38,211 nt of DNA from NCBI RefSeq assembly GCF_013299175.1, contig NZ_JAAFKF010000030.1:1-38211 (forward strand). Direction: 5' to 3'. A program made the position numbers and the translations under genes. Shown here in pieces: positions 8,365 to 16,762 of the stretch (within the stretch, counting starts at the first letter, position 1; every line of letters begins with the position of its first letter). Origin of the DNA: Sphaerotilus sp. (GTDB lineage: Bacteria > Pseudomonadota > Gammaproteobacteria > Burkholderiales > Burkholderiaceae_C). The notes under the pieces were generated by a model. That model saw only the letters and a list, made by a program, of their open reading frames with translations, was not told the origin of the DNA and did no database searches.

Positions 8365-10220
8365 GGCGTGGTGGTGGCTTCGGGGTCAGGCGCTGCCGGC
8401 AGGCGCACAGTGAAACAGGCCCCACCCTCGGGCCGATTCTCCGCTTCCAGGTCGCCGTGGAACTCGCGCACGATGTCGCGCGAGATCGCCAGCCCCAGGC
8501 CGAGGCCGACGCCGGCTTCCTTGGTGGTGAAAAACGGTTCGAACAGGCGCTGGCGCACCTCGTCGGGGACGCCGGGGCCGCTGTCGGTGACATCGATGCG
8601 CAGCGGCGGATCGCAGGCCGCGTCCGATGCCGCGTCCAGCGTCAGCACCTTGACCTCGGTGCCTTGCATCGCGTCCATCGCGTTGCCGATCAGGTTGATG
8701 AGCACCTGCTCCAGCCGGTTCGGGTCGCACCAGGCGATGACGCGGCCGGGTTCGCAGCGGTTGTGGACGGTGACACCCTCCTTGCGCAGACGCTGGTCGT
8801 AGAGGAACAGCGCGTTGCTGACTGCGTGCGCCACGTCGGTCGGCGCCGGCTGGGCCAGCGACTTGCGGGCGAAGCCCTTGAGCGGCTGGATGATGTGGCC
8901 CATCTGGTCGGCCAGCCGGGTGACGAACTGCAGGTTGCCCTGCACCGCCTTCATGTCCCCCCGGCGCATGAACTCCAGCGCATTGCCCGAGAGCGTGCGG
9001 ATGGCGCCGAGCGGTTGCGTCAGTTCATGCGTGATACCGGTGGCGAGCTGGCCGAGCACGGCCATCTTGGCTGCGTGGACCAGCTCGTCCTGGGCGGCGC
9101 GCAGGGTCTGCTCGGCCTGCTCGCGCTCGGCGATCTCGCGGCGCAGGCGGGTGTTGGAGTCGGTCAGCGCGCGGGTGCGGCGGGCGACCTTGTGTTCGAG
9201 TTCGGTGTTGGCGCGCTCCAGCATCTGGCGGGCCTCCACTTTCTGGCGGGCGATGCGCCGCCGCTGCCCGAGGAACAGCGCCAGCAGCAGCACGAATCCC
9301 GCCGCCACCGCCGACAGCAGGCTGTGGAGCACGGCCTGGTTGCGCACATTGCGCAGGTCCGAAAAGATCAGCAGCCGCCAGTCCATGCCGTCGAGCGTGC
9401 GGCCCAGCACCAGCGTGCTGCTGCGCACCGGGCGGGCGGCGTCGGTCTCGGGCGGCAGTCCACCGGGCAACACGCCTTCGAGCACCTGGCTGTCCTCGTC
9501 GATCGAGAGTTTCACGGGCAGTGGAAAGCGCGGAATCGGCTGGTTGTCGTAGAGCCGGGTGATCTGCAGATCGACCTTGCGCTCCAGCGACAGCTCGGTC
9601 AGCGCCGTGTAACGCCACTCGGGCCGCGACGACAGGATGACCACCTGGTTCGTGTCGGCCAGCAGCGCCGGCACCCCCAGCATGCCCCAGACCTCCTCGA
9701 TCGGGTCGAGGCTGATCTTGATCGTGGCGACACCGAGGACACGGGCACCATCGCGGATCGGGTGTGACACGAAGTAGCCCGGCTGGTGGCTCTTGGTGCC
9801 GATGGCGAAATGGCGGCCCACCTGCCCGGACAGGGCTTCCAGAAAATACGGCCGGAACGACAGATCTTCCCCGAACTGGCTGTCGTCCCCGAGGTCGCTG
9901 TTGCTGGAGGCGACCACCACGCCACGCTCGTCCAGCACGAACACCGCCAGACTGCCCAGGTGGGCGTTCAGGCGGCGCAGGTAGTCATTGACACGGCTGA
10001 CGCGCAGGGCATGGCTTGGCTCGCGCAGCAGGGCCTGCACGTCCTGGTTGAGCTGGATAGTGGCCGGAACGTGCTCCAGGCGCTTGACCATGCCCTCGAC
10101 GGCGGAGGCGAACAGGTCGAGGCGGTGGTTCGATTCCTCGCGCAGTGCGGCCGTGCCGTGGCGCTCGCTGAGGCGAAAGCCGCTCCAGCCCGCCAGCCCG
10201 ACGGCCAGCGCCGCCAGCAC
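8361..10220 (-). CDS. aauS: Sensor histidine kinase, AauS/DctB type
   Basis: This membrane kinase is the likely partner of the adjacent activator. Counted from the GTG at 10220 it has 619 residues: a first membrane segment at the very N-terminus, a periplasmic double-Cache-like sensor domain to about 290, and a second membrane segment near 298-318. A coiled-coil linker follows, then the HisKA domain with ITHELTQPL (H398). The HATPase domain has VLINLIGNAMDAM, DSGPGVPDE and VGLGLGLAISRD. The start is unclear. The frame is open to an ATG at 10433, but that would overlap gltL by 143 bases, and no ATG, GTG or TTG exists between the gltL stop and the GTG at 10220. The stop overlaps the regulator gene by four bases. 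Confidence 0.82.
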   Translation of the reverse strand: MLAALAVGLAGWSGFRLSERHGTAALREESNHRLDLFASAVEGMVKRLEHVPATIQLNQDVQALLREPSHALRVSRVNDYLRRLNAHLGSLAVFVLDERGVVVASSNSDLGDDSQFGEDLSFRPYFLEALSGQVGRHFAIGTKSHQPGYFVSHPIRDGARVLGVATIKISLDPIEEVWGMLGVPALLADTNQVVILSSRPEWRYTALTELSLERKVDLQITRLYDNQPIPRFPLPVKLSIDEDSQVLEGVLPGGLPPETDAARPVRSSTLVLGRTLDGMDWRLLIFSDLRNVRNQAVLHSLLSAVAAGFVLLLALFLGQRRRIARQKVEARQMLERANTELEHKVARRTRALTDSNTRLRREIAEREQAEQTLRAAQDELVHAAKMAVLGQLATGITHELTQPLGAIRTLSGNALEFMRRGDMKAVQGNLQFVTRLADQMGHIIQPLKGFARKSLAQPAPTDVAHAVSNALFLYDQRLRKEGVTVHNRCEPGRVIAWCDPNRLEQVLINLIGNAMDAMQGTEVKVLTLDAASDAACDPPLRIDVTDSGPGVPDEVRQRLFEPFFTTKEAGVGLGLGLAISRDIVREFHGDLEAENRPEGGACFTVRLPAAPDPEATTTP

Positions 10221-10290
10221 GAGGCCGATCAGCTTGCGCAGCGGCGGCCAGACCGGGCGGCGCGGCCCGAAGATCCGGGACGGTTCCGTG

Positions 10291-11025
10291 TCAGTGCCCC
10301 AGGATCTTCGACAGGAATTCCTTGGCGCGTGGCGAGCGGGCGTCCGGGTCGCCGAAGAAGGCGTCTTTCTTGCAGTCCTCGATGATCTTGCCCTGGTCCA
10401 TGAAGATGACGCGGTGGCTGACCTTCTTGGCAAAACCCATCTCGTGGGTGACGACCATCATCGTCATGCCTTCGAGCGCCAGCTTGACCATCACGTCGAG
10501 CACCTCGCCCACCATTTCCGGGTCGAGCGCCGAGGTCGGCTCGTCGAACAGCATCACGATCGGGTCCATCGACAGTGCGCGCGCAATGGCCACGCGCTGC
10601 TGCTGGCCGCCGGAGAGCTGGCCGGGGAACTTGTCCTTGTGCGCCATCAGGCCGACGCGGTCGAGCATCTTCAGGCCGCGCTGCTTCGCTTCGTCCGTGC
10701 TGCGGCCAAGCACCTTGATCTGCGCCAGCGTCAGGTTCTCGGTCACCGAGAGGTGCGGAAAGAGTTCGAAGTGCTGGAACACCATGCCGACGCGGCTGCG
10801 CAGCTTGGGCAGGTCGGTCTTGGGATCAGCGATGGAGATGCCGTCCACGACGATGTCGCCCTTCTGGAACGGCTCCAGCGCGTTGACCGTCTTGATGAGC
10901 GTGGACTTGCCCGAACCGGACGGGCCGCAGACGACGACGACTTCGCCCTTCTTGATCGTGGTGCTGCAGTCGGTGAGCACCTGGAAGCTGCCGTACCACT
11001 TGGAGATGTTCTGGATGTCGATCAC
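10291..11025 (-). CDS. gltL: GltL, glutamate/aspartate ABC transporter ATP-binding protein
   Basis: This is the ATPase of a polar amino acid ABC importer, 244 residues. It has Walker [10 protein letters not shown] near 37, the Q-loop [11 protein letters not shown], the signature [15 protein letters not shown] near 135 and Walker [13 protein letters not shown] with the switch histidine VVTHEMGF. The start is read as the GTG at 11025 because it lies about nine bases after a TGAGGAA ribosome-binding site and gives [12 protein letters not shown], the family N-terminus. A longer open frame upstream has no support. It lies 11 bases after the GltK-type permease. Confidence 0.93.
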   Translation of the reverse strand: MIDIQNISKWYGSFQVLTDCSTTIKKGEVVVVCGPSGSGKSTLIKTVNALEPFQKGDIVVDGISIADPKTDLPKLRSRVGMVFQHFELFPHLSVTENLTLAQIKVLGRSTDEAKQRGLKMLDRVGLMAHKDKFPGQLSGGQQQRVAIARALSMDPIVMLFDEPTSALDPEMVGEVLDVMVKLALEGMTMMVVTHEMGFAKKVSHRVIFMDQGKIIEDCKKDAFFGDPDARSPRAKEFLSKILGH

Positions 11026-11036
11026 AACAATGTTCC

Positions 11037-11717
11037 TCAGCGAATGATGGCGATCTTCTTCTGCAGACGCTTGACCAGCATCGACAGCGAGAAGCAGACC
11101 GCGAAGTACACGGCGGTCGCGACCAGATAGGTTTCCACCGGGCGGTTGAAGTTCTTGCCGGCGATCTCGAAGCCCTTGAGCAGGTCGTAGGCGCCGATCG
11201 CATACACCAGCGAGGTGTCCTGGAACAGGATGATGGTCTGTGTCATCAGCACCGGCAGCATGTTGCGGAACGCCTGCGGCAGCACGATGAGCTGCATGGT
11301 CTGGCGGTAGTCCATGCCGACCGCGTAGCCGGCGTGGACCTGCCCGCGTGGAATGGACTGGATGCCGGCCCGCATGATCTCGGCGTAATACGCGGCCTCG
11401 AACAGCGTGAAGGTGATCACGGCCGAGGTTTCCGCACCCAGCGGCCGGCCGATGAGCAGCGGGATCAGCAGGAAGAACCACAGGATCACCATCACCAGCG
11501 GGATGCTGCGCATCACGTTGACGTAGGCCGCGGCGGGCACTTCCATCCACTTCTTGCCCGAGAGCCGCATCAGCGCCAGCAAGGTGCCCAGCACGATGCC
11601 GCCGACCATGGCCACCAGCGTGAGCTGCACCGAGAACCACAGGCCCTTGCTGACGTAGCTCGCCAGCACATCGACCGTGAGGAAGGAAAAATCGAGTTGG
11701 AGTCCGGAGGTGGCCAT
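11037..11717 (-). CDS. gltK: GltK, glutamate/aspartate ABC transporter permease
   Basis: This is a His/Glu/Gln/Arg-family inner-membrane permease of 226 residues with about five hydrophobic segments. It carries the EAA loop [20 protein letters not shown] near 130, which contacts the ATPase. The N-terminal [22 protein letters not shown] resembles GltK. The ATG at 11717 was chosen. A GTG nine bases upstream (11726) makes a GTGA overlap with the gltJ stop and is equally possible, adding three residues. It functions with GltJ, GltL and the binding proteins encoded upstream. Confidence 0.93.
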   Translation of the reverse strand: MATSGLQLDFSFLTVDVLASYVSKGLWFSVQLTLVAMVGGIVLGTLLALMRLSGKKWMEVPAAAYVNVMRSIPLVMVILWFFLLIPLLIGRPLGAETSAVITFTLFEAAYYAEIMRAGIQSIPRGQVHAGYAVGMDYRQTMQLIVLPQAFRNMLPVLMTQTIILFQDTSLVYAIGAYDLLKGFEIAGKNFNRPVETYLVATAVYFAVCFSLSMLVKRLQKKIAIIR

Positions 11718-11722
11718 GGGAT

Positions 11723-12466
11723 TCACTTGCCCCCGCCGACGGTGCCGGGAATGCGGACACGGTGTTCGATGACCCGCGCTACCTGGTAGACGAGGATCGA
11801 GGTGAGGAAGTACAGGCCCGTGACCGCGAGGTAGACCTCGATGCCGCGCGAGGTCTCTTCCTGCGCCTGTCGGGCGAACATGGTGAGTTCGGCCACCGAG
11901 ACCGAAAACGCCACCGACGAGTTCTTGACGATGCCCATGCTCTCGCTGGTCAGCGGCGGCACGACGATGCGGAAGGCCATCGGCAGCAGCACGTAGCGGT
12001 AGGTCTGCGGCAGCGTCAGGCCCATCGCGAGGCCGGCGTACCGCTGACCCTTGGGCAAACTCTGGATGCCGGCCTTGATCTGCTCGGACACCCGCGCCGA
12101 GGTGAAGAAGCCCAGCGCCAGCACCACCAGCAGGAAGCTCGGCACCTGCTTGAGTGGCGGCACCAGCTCCGGGATCACGAAGTACCACAGGAAGACCTGG
12201 ACCAGCACCGGGATGTTGCGGAACAGCTCCGTCCAGGCGTCGCCGATGAAGACGAGCGCCTTGCTGGGCGTGGTGCGCAGGAGGCCCATGAGCACCCCGA
12301 ACCCCAGCGCCACGACCAGCGCCAGCGCCGACACCGACGCCGTCCAGCCCCAGGCGGACAGCAGCCAGTCGAGGTAGGTGATGTCGCCACCCTCGCCGAA
12401 GCAGCGCGGAACGATCTCGCCATCGACCGTGTTCTTGCAGAAGACCTGCCAGTCCCAGTTCGCCAA
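11723..12466 (-). CDS. gltJ: GltJ, glutamate/aspartate ABC transporter permease
   Basis: This is the second permease of the importer, 247 residues. The N-terminus [17 protein letters not shown] and the [22 protein letters not shown] segment are typical of GltJ. The EAA-type loop reads [21 protein letters not shown] near 125. The start is a TTG at 12466, supported by an AGGAGA ribosome-binding site six bases upstream. It follows gltI after a 66-base gap that holds a short tandem repeat. The last hydrophobic segment ends in [14 protein letters not shown]. Confidence 0.93.
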   Translation of the reverse strand: MANWDWQVFCKNTVDGEIVPRCFGEGGDITYLDWLLSAWGWTASVSALALVVALGFGVLMGLLRTTPSKALVFIGDAWTELFRNIPVLVQVFLWYFVIPELVPPLKQVPSFLLVVLALGFFTSARVSEQIKAGIQSLPKGQRYAGLAMGLTLPQTYRYVLLPMAFRIVVPPLTSESMGIVKNSSVAFSVSVAELTMFARQAQEETSRGIEVYLAVTGLYFLTSILVYQVARVIEHRVRIPGTVGGGK

Positions 12467-12507
12467 GGGGTTCTCCTAGTGGGGGTGTCCGTGCGCCAGA
12501 CGCATCC

Positions 12508-12540
12508 GCATCACGGCTGCATCACGGTTGCATCACTTCT
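12508..12540. repeat. Three 11-bp tandem repeats in the gltI-gltJ gap
   Basis: GCATCACGGCT, GCATCACGGTT and GCATCACTTCT follow one another exactly every 11 bases. The third copy covers the gltI stop codon at 12533. On the transcribed strand the units read GTGATGC separated by four bases. No obvious hairpin or regulator site is seen. It looks like slippage-prone simple sequence downstream of the stop. Confidence 0.6.
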
Positions 12541-13420
12541 TGGCGTAGTCCTCGGCCGGCTTGTCGTTGGGGTTCGCCCAGGCCGCCTTGGTGTTGTCGT
12601 TGGCGGGCATGCCGACCTTCGAGTTGGTCGGCGGGATCGGCTGCATGAACCACTTGTCCCACGCCTTGGCCATGTCACCCGACTTCATCATCGCCTTCAG
12701 GCTGTTGTCCACGGCGGTCTTGAAGGCCGCATCGTCCTTGGGCAGCATGATCGCGATCGGCTCGGTCGAGAGCACTTCGCCGACGACCTTGAAGTCCGCC
12801 GGGTTCTTCGACTTGGCGATGTTGCCGGCCAGGATGGCCCCGTCCATCACGAACGCATCGGCACGGCCGGATTCGAGCAGCAGGAAGCTGTCGGCGTGGT
12901 CCTTGCCGAAGAGTTCCTTGAAATCGACGCCGGTGGCCTTCTCGTGCTTGCGCAGCAATTGGACCGAGGTGGTGCCGGTGGTGGTGGCGACGTTCTTGCC
13001 GTTGAGCTGACCGATCGCGGTGATGCCCGAGCTGGCCTTGACGGCGATGCGGACTTCCTCGACGAAGGTGGTGACGGCGAACGCCACCTGCTTCTGGCGG
13101 GCGGCGTTGTTGGTGGTCGAGCCGCACTCGATGTCCACGGTGCCGTTTTCCATCAGCGGGATGCGGTTCTGCGACGTGACCGGCTGGTACTTGATGGCGA
13201 GCTTGGTGCCCAGCGACTTCGACAGGTCGGCGATGACGTGCTCGCAGAGTTCGACGTGGTAGCCGACGAACTTGCCGTCGCCCAGCGTGTACGACAGCGC
13301 GCCCGACGACTCGCGCACGCCCATCGTGATGGAGCCGCTGTCCTTGATCTTCTTGAGGGTGTCGGCTTGTGCGGTGCCCAGGGCCAGCAAGGTGGCGATG
13401 ACCAGCAGTGACTTCTTCAT
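12533..13420 (-). CDS. gltI: GltI, glutamate/aspartate periplasmic binding protein
   Basis: This is the solute receptor of the GltIJKL importer, 295 residues. The signal peptide is MKKSLLVIATLLALGTAQA with likely cleavage after residue 19. The mature part starts with DTLKKIKDSGSITMGVRESS and has PVTSQNRIPLMENGTVDIEC, the ligand-pocket segment characteristic of acidic amino acid receptors. The start at ATG 13420 is set by the signal peptide; the upstream extension of the frame is not plausible. It lies between a paralogous receptor gene and gltJ. Confidence 0.93.
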   Translation of the reverse strand: MKKSLLVIATLLALGTAQADTLKKIKDSGSITMGVRESSGALSYTLGDGKFVGYHVELCEHVIADLSKSLGTKLAIKYQPVTSQNRIPLMENGTVDIECGSTTNNAARQKQVAFAVTTFVEEVRIAVKASSGITAIGQLNGKNVATTTGTTSVQLLRKHEKATGVDFKELFGKDHADSFLLLESGRADAFVMDGAILAGNIAKSKNPADFKVVGEVLSTEPIAIMLPKDDAAFKTAVDNSLKAMMKSGDMAKAWDKWFMQPIPPTNSKVGMPANDNTKAAWANPNDKPAEDYAKK

Positions 13421-13466
13421 GGAGAGTTCCTTCGGTGTGGGTACAGAGACAGGTGAGACAGGTCGA

Positions 13467-14411
13467 TCAGCCCTGCAGCCGATCATTGGGGTATTTGTAC
13501 AGCTCCAGCAAGGCGGGCGAGGGCGGCCAGTTCAGGTTGAGTCCCTTGGGAGGGATCGCGCCCTGGAACCAGCGGCTGTAGATCTTCAGCGCCTCGCCCG
13601 AGCGCATCAGCTCGGTCAGACCACGGTCGATCACCGCCTTGAAGGCTGGGTCGCCGCGCCGCATCATGCAGGCATAGGCCTCGGTGGACATCGGGGTTCC
13701 CACCACCACCCAGTCGTCCGGGCGCACCGCCTTGGCCCGCTCGCCGTAGAGCAGCGCGTCGTCCATCATGAACGCTTCGGCGCGCCCCGACTCCAGCGCC
13801 TGGAAGGCATCGCCGTGGTCCCGCGCTGGCAGCGTCGTGGTGCGCAGGCCGTTGCGCTCGGTGTAGGTGCGCAGGAGCCGTTCGGAGGTGGTGCCCGCCG
13901 TGACCACCACCGTCTTGCCGGCCAGATCCGCAAAGTCCCGGATGTCCGAACCACGCCGCGTCATCAGCCGCGTCTCGGCGAGAAAGAAGGTGGTGGAAAA
14001 GCCGACCTGCCGCGCCCGCTCGGCGTTGTGGGTGGTGGAGCCGCACTCCAGATCGACCGTGCCGTTGCGCACCAGCGGGATGCGGTTCTGCGCCGTCACC
14101 GGGATGAGCTTGATGGTGAGCGCGGGCAGCTTCAGCTCGGCCTTGACCGTGTCGAGCAGCCGCAGCATCAGCTCGTGCGAGTAGCCCACCACCTGCTTGC
14201 GCTGGTCGTAGTAGGAAAACGGCACCGACGATTCACGGTGACCGAGGTTGATGGTGCCGGTCTCGGCGATCTTGCGCAGGGTGTCGGCTTCCTGGGACGA
14301 CGCCGCCGTCCCAACCCCGGACAACGCACCCGCCAGCACGCCCAGCCACACCAGTCGCCGGGTCGCGGTGCGCGGGCAATGGGCAGTGGGCAGGGTGGCG
14401 CGAGACTTCAT
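13467..14411 (-). CDS. Second GltI-like periplasmic amino acid binding protein
   Basis: This 314-residue protein is a paralogue of the neighbouring GltI. It shares TLRKIAETGTINLGHRESS, PVTAQNRIPLVRNGTVDLEC, TTSERLLRTY and QALESGRAEAFMMDD, in the same order and spacing. It has a longer, arginine-containing N-terminal region followed by a hydrophobic signal core (LVWLGVLAGALSGVG). It lies first in the operon, 46 bases upstream of gltI, directly behind a sigma-54-type promoter. The ATG at 14411 would start only about two bases from the predicted transcription start, so translation may begin at this or another codon. It probably supplies a second ligand range to the same permease. Confidence 0.87.
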   Translation of the reverse strand: MKSRATLPTAHCPRTATRRLVWLGVLAGALSGVGTAASSQEADTLRKIAETGTINLGHRESSVPFSYYDQRKQVVGYSHELMLRLLDTVKAELKLPALTIKLIPVTAQNRIPLVRNGTVDLECGSTTHNAERARQVGFSTTFFLAETRLMTRRGSDIRDFADLAGKTVVVTAGTTSERLLRTYTERNGLRTTTLPARDHGDAFQALESGRAEAFMMDDALLYGERAKAVRPDDWVVVGTPMSTEAYACMMRRGDPAFKAVIDRGLTELMRSGEALKIYSRWFQGAIPPKGLNLNWPPSPALLELYKYPNDRLQG

Positions 14412-14423
14412 GCACGGAACGGT

Positions 14424-14440
14424 TGCATGGAGCGTGCCAA
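14424..14440 (-). promoter_or_regulatory. Sigma-54 (-24/-12) promoter of the amino acid transport operon
   Basis: On the minus strand the sequence TTGGCACGCTCCATGCA matches the sigma-54 consensus (TGGCACG, four bases, TTGCA/T) at all but one position. The invariant GG and GC are exactly 12 bases apart. The predicted start of transcription is near 14413. The sigma-54 activator encoded at the end of the same operon is the obvious partner. The very short distance to the ATG at 14411 is odd. Confidence 0.7.
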
Positions 14441-14536
14441 GTCCGCTCAAGTTCCACGCCGCCCGGAGCCGCCACCTGCGGTGGTGCTGCGCGGACTGGC
14501 AGCGTGAGCGGCATTCCGTCAGCAGGCACGGATGCA

Positions 14537-14552
14537 GATCGGATTTCCGATC
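14537..14552. promoter_or_regulatory. Candidate activator (AauR) enhancer palindrome
   Basis: GATCGGATTTCCGATC is a perfect inverted repeat with 7-base arms around TT. It contains TCGGNNNNCCGA, close to the TTCGGNNNNCCGAA box reported, as I recall, for AauR in Pseudomonas. Its centre lies about 131 bases upstream of the predicted sigma-54 start site, a usual enhancer distance. No T-run follows on either strand, so it does not look like a terminator of the upstream gene. Confidence 0.6.
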
Positions 14553-14562
14553 CAGGGGCAGG

Positions 14563-15132
14563 TCAGAACAACCGTCCCACGTTGAACAGCGTCAGCACCC
14601 CCAGCACCGCGAAGATCCCCGCCGCGATGGCATGGACGAGCTGCATCGGGATGGCCCGCGCTGCCCGGTCGCCCAGCAGCACCGCAGGCACGTTGGCCAG
14701 CATCATCCCGACGGTGGTGCCGGCAACGACCTGGAACAGCTCGGTGTAGCGCGCGGCCAGCGCCACGGTGGCGATCTGCGTCTTGTCGCCCATCTCGGCC
14801 AGGAAGAAGGCGATCACCGTGGTGCCGAAAACGCCGAACCGCTGCGTGCCGCCCTCGGCGCCGTCGATCTCGTCCGGGACCAGCATCCACGCGGCCATGG
14901 CCAGGAAGGACACGCCGATCACCCAGCGCAGCAGGTCCGGCCCGAGAAAGCGCGCCACCGCCCCGCCGACCATCCCGGCCAGCGCGTGGTTGAGCACGGT
15001 CGCCACGAAGATGCCGAGGATGATCGGCACGGGCCGGCGAAAGCGCGCGGCCAGCAGCAGCGCGAGCAGTTGGGTCTTGTCGCCGATTTCGCCAAGGGCG
15101 ACGATGCCGGTGGAGATGAGAAAGGGTTCCAT
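14563..15132 (-). CDS. TMEM165/GDT1 family cation exporter
   Basis: This 189-residue membrane protein belongs to the UPF0016/GDT1 family, whose bacterial members (for example MntX) export manganese or exchange divalent cations. It consists of two homologous halves of three membrane segments each. Each half carries the family E-x-G-D-K-T signature: GEIGDKTQLLALLL at residues 14-27 and AEMGDKTQIATVAL near 112. The start is the ATG at 15132. It is on the same strand as the amino acid operon that starts downstream but has its own short upstream gap of about 50 bases. No riboswitch was recognised there. Confidence 0.9.
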   Translation of the reverse strand: MEPFLISTGIVALGEIGDKTQLLALLLAARFRRPVPIILGIFVATVLNHALAGMVGGAVARFLGPDLLRWVIGVSFLAMAAWMLVPDEIDGAEGGTQRFGVFGTTVIAFFLAEMGDKTQIATVALAARYTELFQVVAGTTVGMMLANVPAVLLGDRAARAIPMQLVHAIAAGIFAVLGVLTLFNVGRLF

Positions 15133-15182
15133 CCGGGGATTGTAGGAACCCGACCTGTCGCCCGGATGTCAGACACGGGATG

Positions 15183-15524
15183 TCAGGCGTCGGCCGTGAG
15201 ATCCTTGAGCGCAGCGTCGGCGCCGTTGCGGGTCACGGACTGGATGCCGTTCTCCATCGCGGCGGCAGAGGAGTACATCTCGCTCTGGCCGATGATCTGG
15301 CCGTTGCCCGCGGTCAGCACGAAGTACGGCTCACCCGCCTTGGAGGTGCGGCGGTCGAAGCGCGCGTCGAGCTGGCTGTTGGTGCGCACCGATTCGATCC
15401 CGTTCAGCGCCGACGCCTTGCTGGCGTAGGACTGGCTGGTGAGGATGGTCTGGTGGTTGCCCGCCTTGAGATTGAAGCGGAACTGGTCCTGGCCTGCAGC
15501 CTTGAGTTCGAATGTACCTGGCAT
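15183..15524 (-). CDS. YegP family (DUF1508) protein
   Basis: This small protein of 113 residues is built from two DUF1508 repeats: about residues 4-48 (FELKAAGQDQFRFNLKAGN, then ALNGIESV) and about 54-103 (RFDRRTSKAGEPYFVLTAGN, then AMENGIQSV). Family members are stress-associated and of uncertain function. The ATG at 15524 follows a GAAGGAGT ribosome-binding site at good spacing, so the longer frame upstream is rejected. A 109-base gap separates it from the MerR-type gene and probably holds its own promoter. Confidence 0.88.
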   Translation of the reverse strand: MPGTFELKAAGQDQFRFNLKAGNHQTILTSQSYASKASALNGIESVRTNSQLDARFDRRTSKAGEPYFVLTAGNGQIIGQSEMYSSAAAMENGIQSVTRNGADAALKDLTADA

Positions 15525-15633
15525 GGGAATGACTCCTTCGTTGATTTTTGGACTGTGACTGTGCGGGGCCGAGAGCGGCGCGGCTGAAGAATAGACGAGG
15601 AATTCGGCGCCGCGGTTCGGAGGAACCCGAGTT

Positions 15634-16656
15634 TCAGCCAGCCTCAAGCTTGGCGACACGTCCATCCCCACCCACCAGCGACCAGCCCTCCTCGACCGCC
15701 AGCCGCCGCAGCGCCTGCTCGAACCCGCCGCGGGCATGGCGCGCCGCAGCACCCAGGTCGTCGTGCAGTGACCGATCGGCCGGGGAGTCGGCGGCGCACT
15801 GGCCGCTGTAGTCCTCGAAATCGCCCAGCAACTGGATCAGCTCGGCCAGGTGGCGCGGGCACTCGCACAGCACCCGGCTGGTCGAGCGCGCCGCCAGCGC
15901 CAGCGCGTCGGGCGACAGGCGCGGTGCATCCGGGGTGGCCGAGGTCGCTGCGGTGTACGAAGTCGCCACCCCCAGCACCGTGCGCAGCAGCAGTCCCATC
16001 TCGGCCCGCCCCATCGGTCCGCGCCAGACAGTGATGCCTTGCCGGCGCAGGCGCTGCACCACCAGGTCCGAGCCGAAGCCGTAGACCACCAGCGTCTGCC
16101 GCGCCGACACCCGGCTGCGCAGCGCGAGCAGGCGATCCGCGTGGTGGGTGTTGAGCGTGTCCAGCTCGACCGCGAGCACGTCGAGCACCGGGTCGGTCGC
16201 AGTCGCCATCTCGGCCTGGGTCAGCGCGGACCAGGTCTGCAGCCGCGGTGTGCCGGCCACCCGGCTCGCCTGCTCCACCACCGCGGCGGGCAAGGTGCGC
16301 CCCACCGCCCAGACAACGAGATCACACGCCGGGGTGGCCTGGGTGGGTGCGGCGGTGGTCGAGACCACGGCAGGCAGCGTCGGCGCATCCATCAACAGCC
16401 GCTGCAAGACAGCGTCGTCCAGCGCGGCCAGGGTGCCGATGGCGTGACCGCGGTCGATCAGCGCCCGGATCAGACCGAGCCGGCGCACATGGGCCGACGA
16501 GTACAGCCGGTGTCCGCTCGGGGATTGCGGGGGGGCCACGACCCGGTAGCGCCGCTCCCACACCCGCAGGGTCGCCACGGCGATGCCCGTCATGCGGGCC
16601 ACGGCGGCGCTGCGGAAACGGGGGCTGAACTCGTCATCGGTGGGAGTGGGTGGCAT
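15634..16656 (-). CDS. MerR-type regulator with degenerate cobalamin-binding-like domain
   Basis: This 340-residue regulator begins with a MerR helix-turn-helix (about residues 14-80: FRSAAVARMTGIAVATLRVW, then SGHRLYSSAHVRRLGLIRALI), of the CarH/LitR type found beside photolyase genes. The middle part (about 110-250) looks like a Rossmann-type B12 domain, but the DxHxxG cobalamin motif is not present. The helical bundle that senses light in CarH also seems missing. The C-terminal part has CECPRHLAELIQLLGDFEDYSGQC, with cysteines and a histidine that could bind a metal. The start is the ATG at 16656. It is divergent from the photolyase-like gene, which it probably controls. The ligand is unknown. 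Confidence 0.8.
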   Translation of the reverse strand: MPPTPTDDEFSPRFRSAAVARMTGIAVATLRVWERRYRVVAPPQSPSGHRLYSSAHVRRLGLIRALIDRGHAIGTLAALDDAVLQRLLMDAPTLPAVVSTTAAPTQATPACDLVVWAVGRTLPAAVVEQASRVAGTPRLQTWSALTQAEMATATDPVLDVLAVELDTLNTHHADRLLALRSRVSARQTLVVYGFGSDLVVQRLRRQGITVWRGPMGRAEMGLLLRTVLGVATSYTAATSATPDAPRLSPDALALAARSTSRVLCECPRHLAELIQLLGDFEDYSGQCAADSPADRSLHDDLGAAARHARGGFEQALRRLAVEEGWSLVGGDGRVAKLEAG

Positions 16657-16709
16657 GGCGGGCTTTCTGTCTGTCTCTGTAATGCCGCCATTTTGCCGCC
16701 GATTAACGT

Positions 16710-16726
16710 TTGCAAAACCAATGCAA
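16710..16726. promoter_or_regulatory. Candidate MerR operator in the divergent gap
   Basis: TTGCAAAACCAATGCAA is an inverted repeat with 5-base arms (TTGCA/TGCAA) around seven bases. It lies in the 106-base gap between the MerR-type gene and the photolyase-like gene. MerR-family dimers bind inverted repeats of this kind within their target promoters. I could not place a convincing -35/-10 pair around it. Confidence 0.4.
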
Positions 16727-16762
16727 TGGCTTTGACCCGTCACAAAAAGAGGACATGATGGC

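Noticed and set aside
12508..12540. 11-bp repeats considered as a regulatory array or CRISPR-like element
   Set aside because: Only three short units without spacers, one of them covering a stop codon. Simple slippage is enough.
14537..14552. Palindrome considered as the terminator of the GDT1-type gene
   Set aside because: The stem is short and no run of T follows in the direction of transcription. Its TCGGNNNNCCGA content and distance to the sigma-54 promoter fit an activator site better.
15133..15182. Manganese riboswitch (yybP-ykoY type) upstream of the GDT1-type gene
   Set aside because: The gap is only about 50 bases and none of the conserved riboswitch loops could be recognised.
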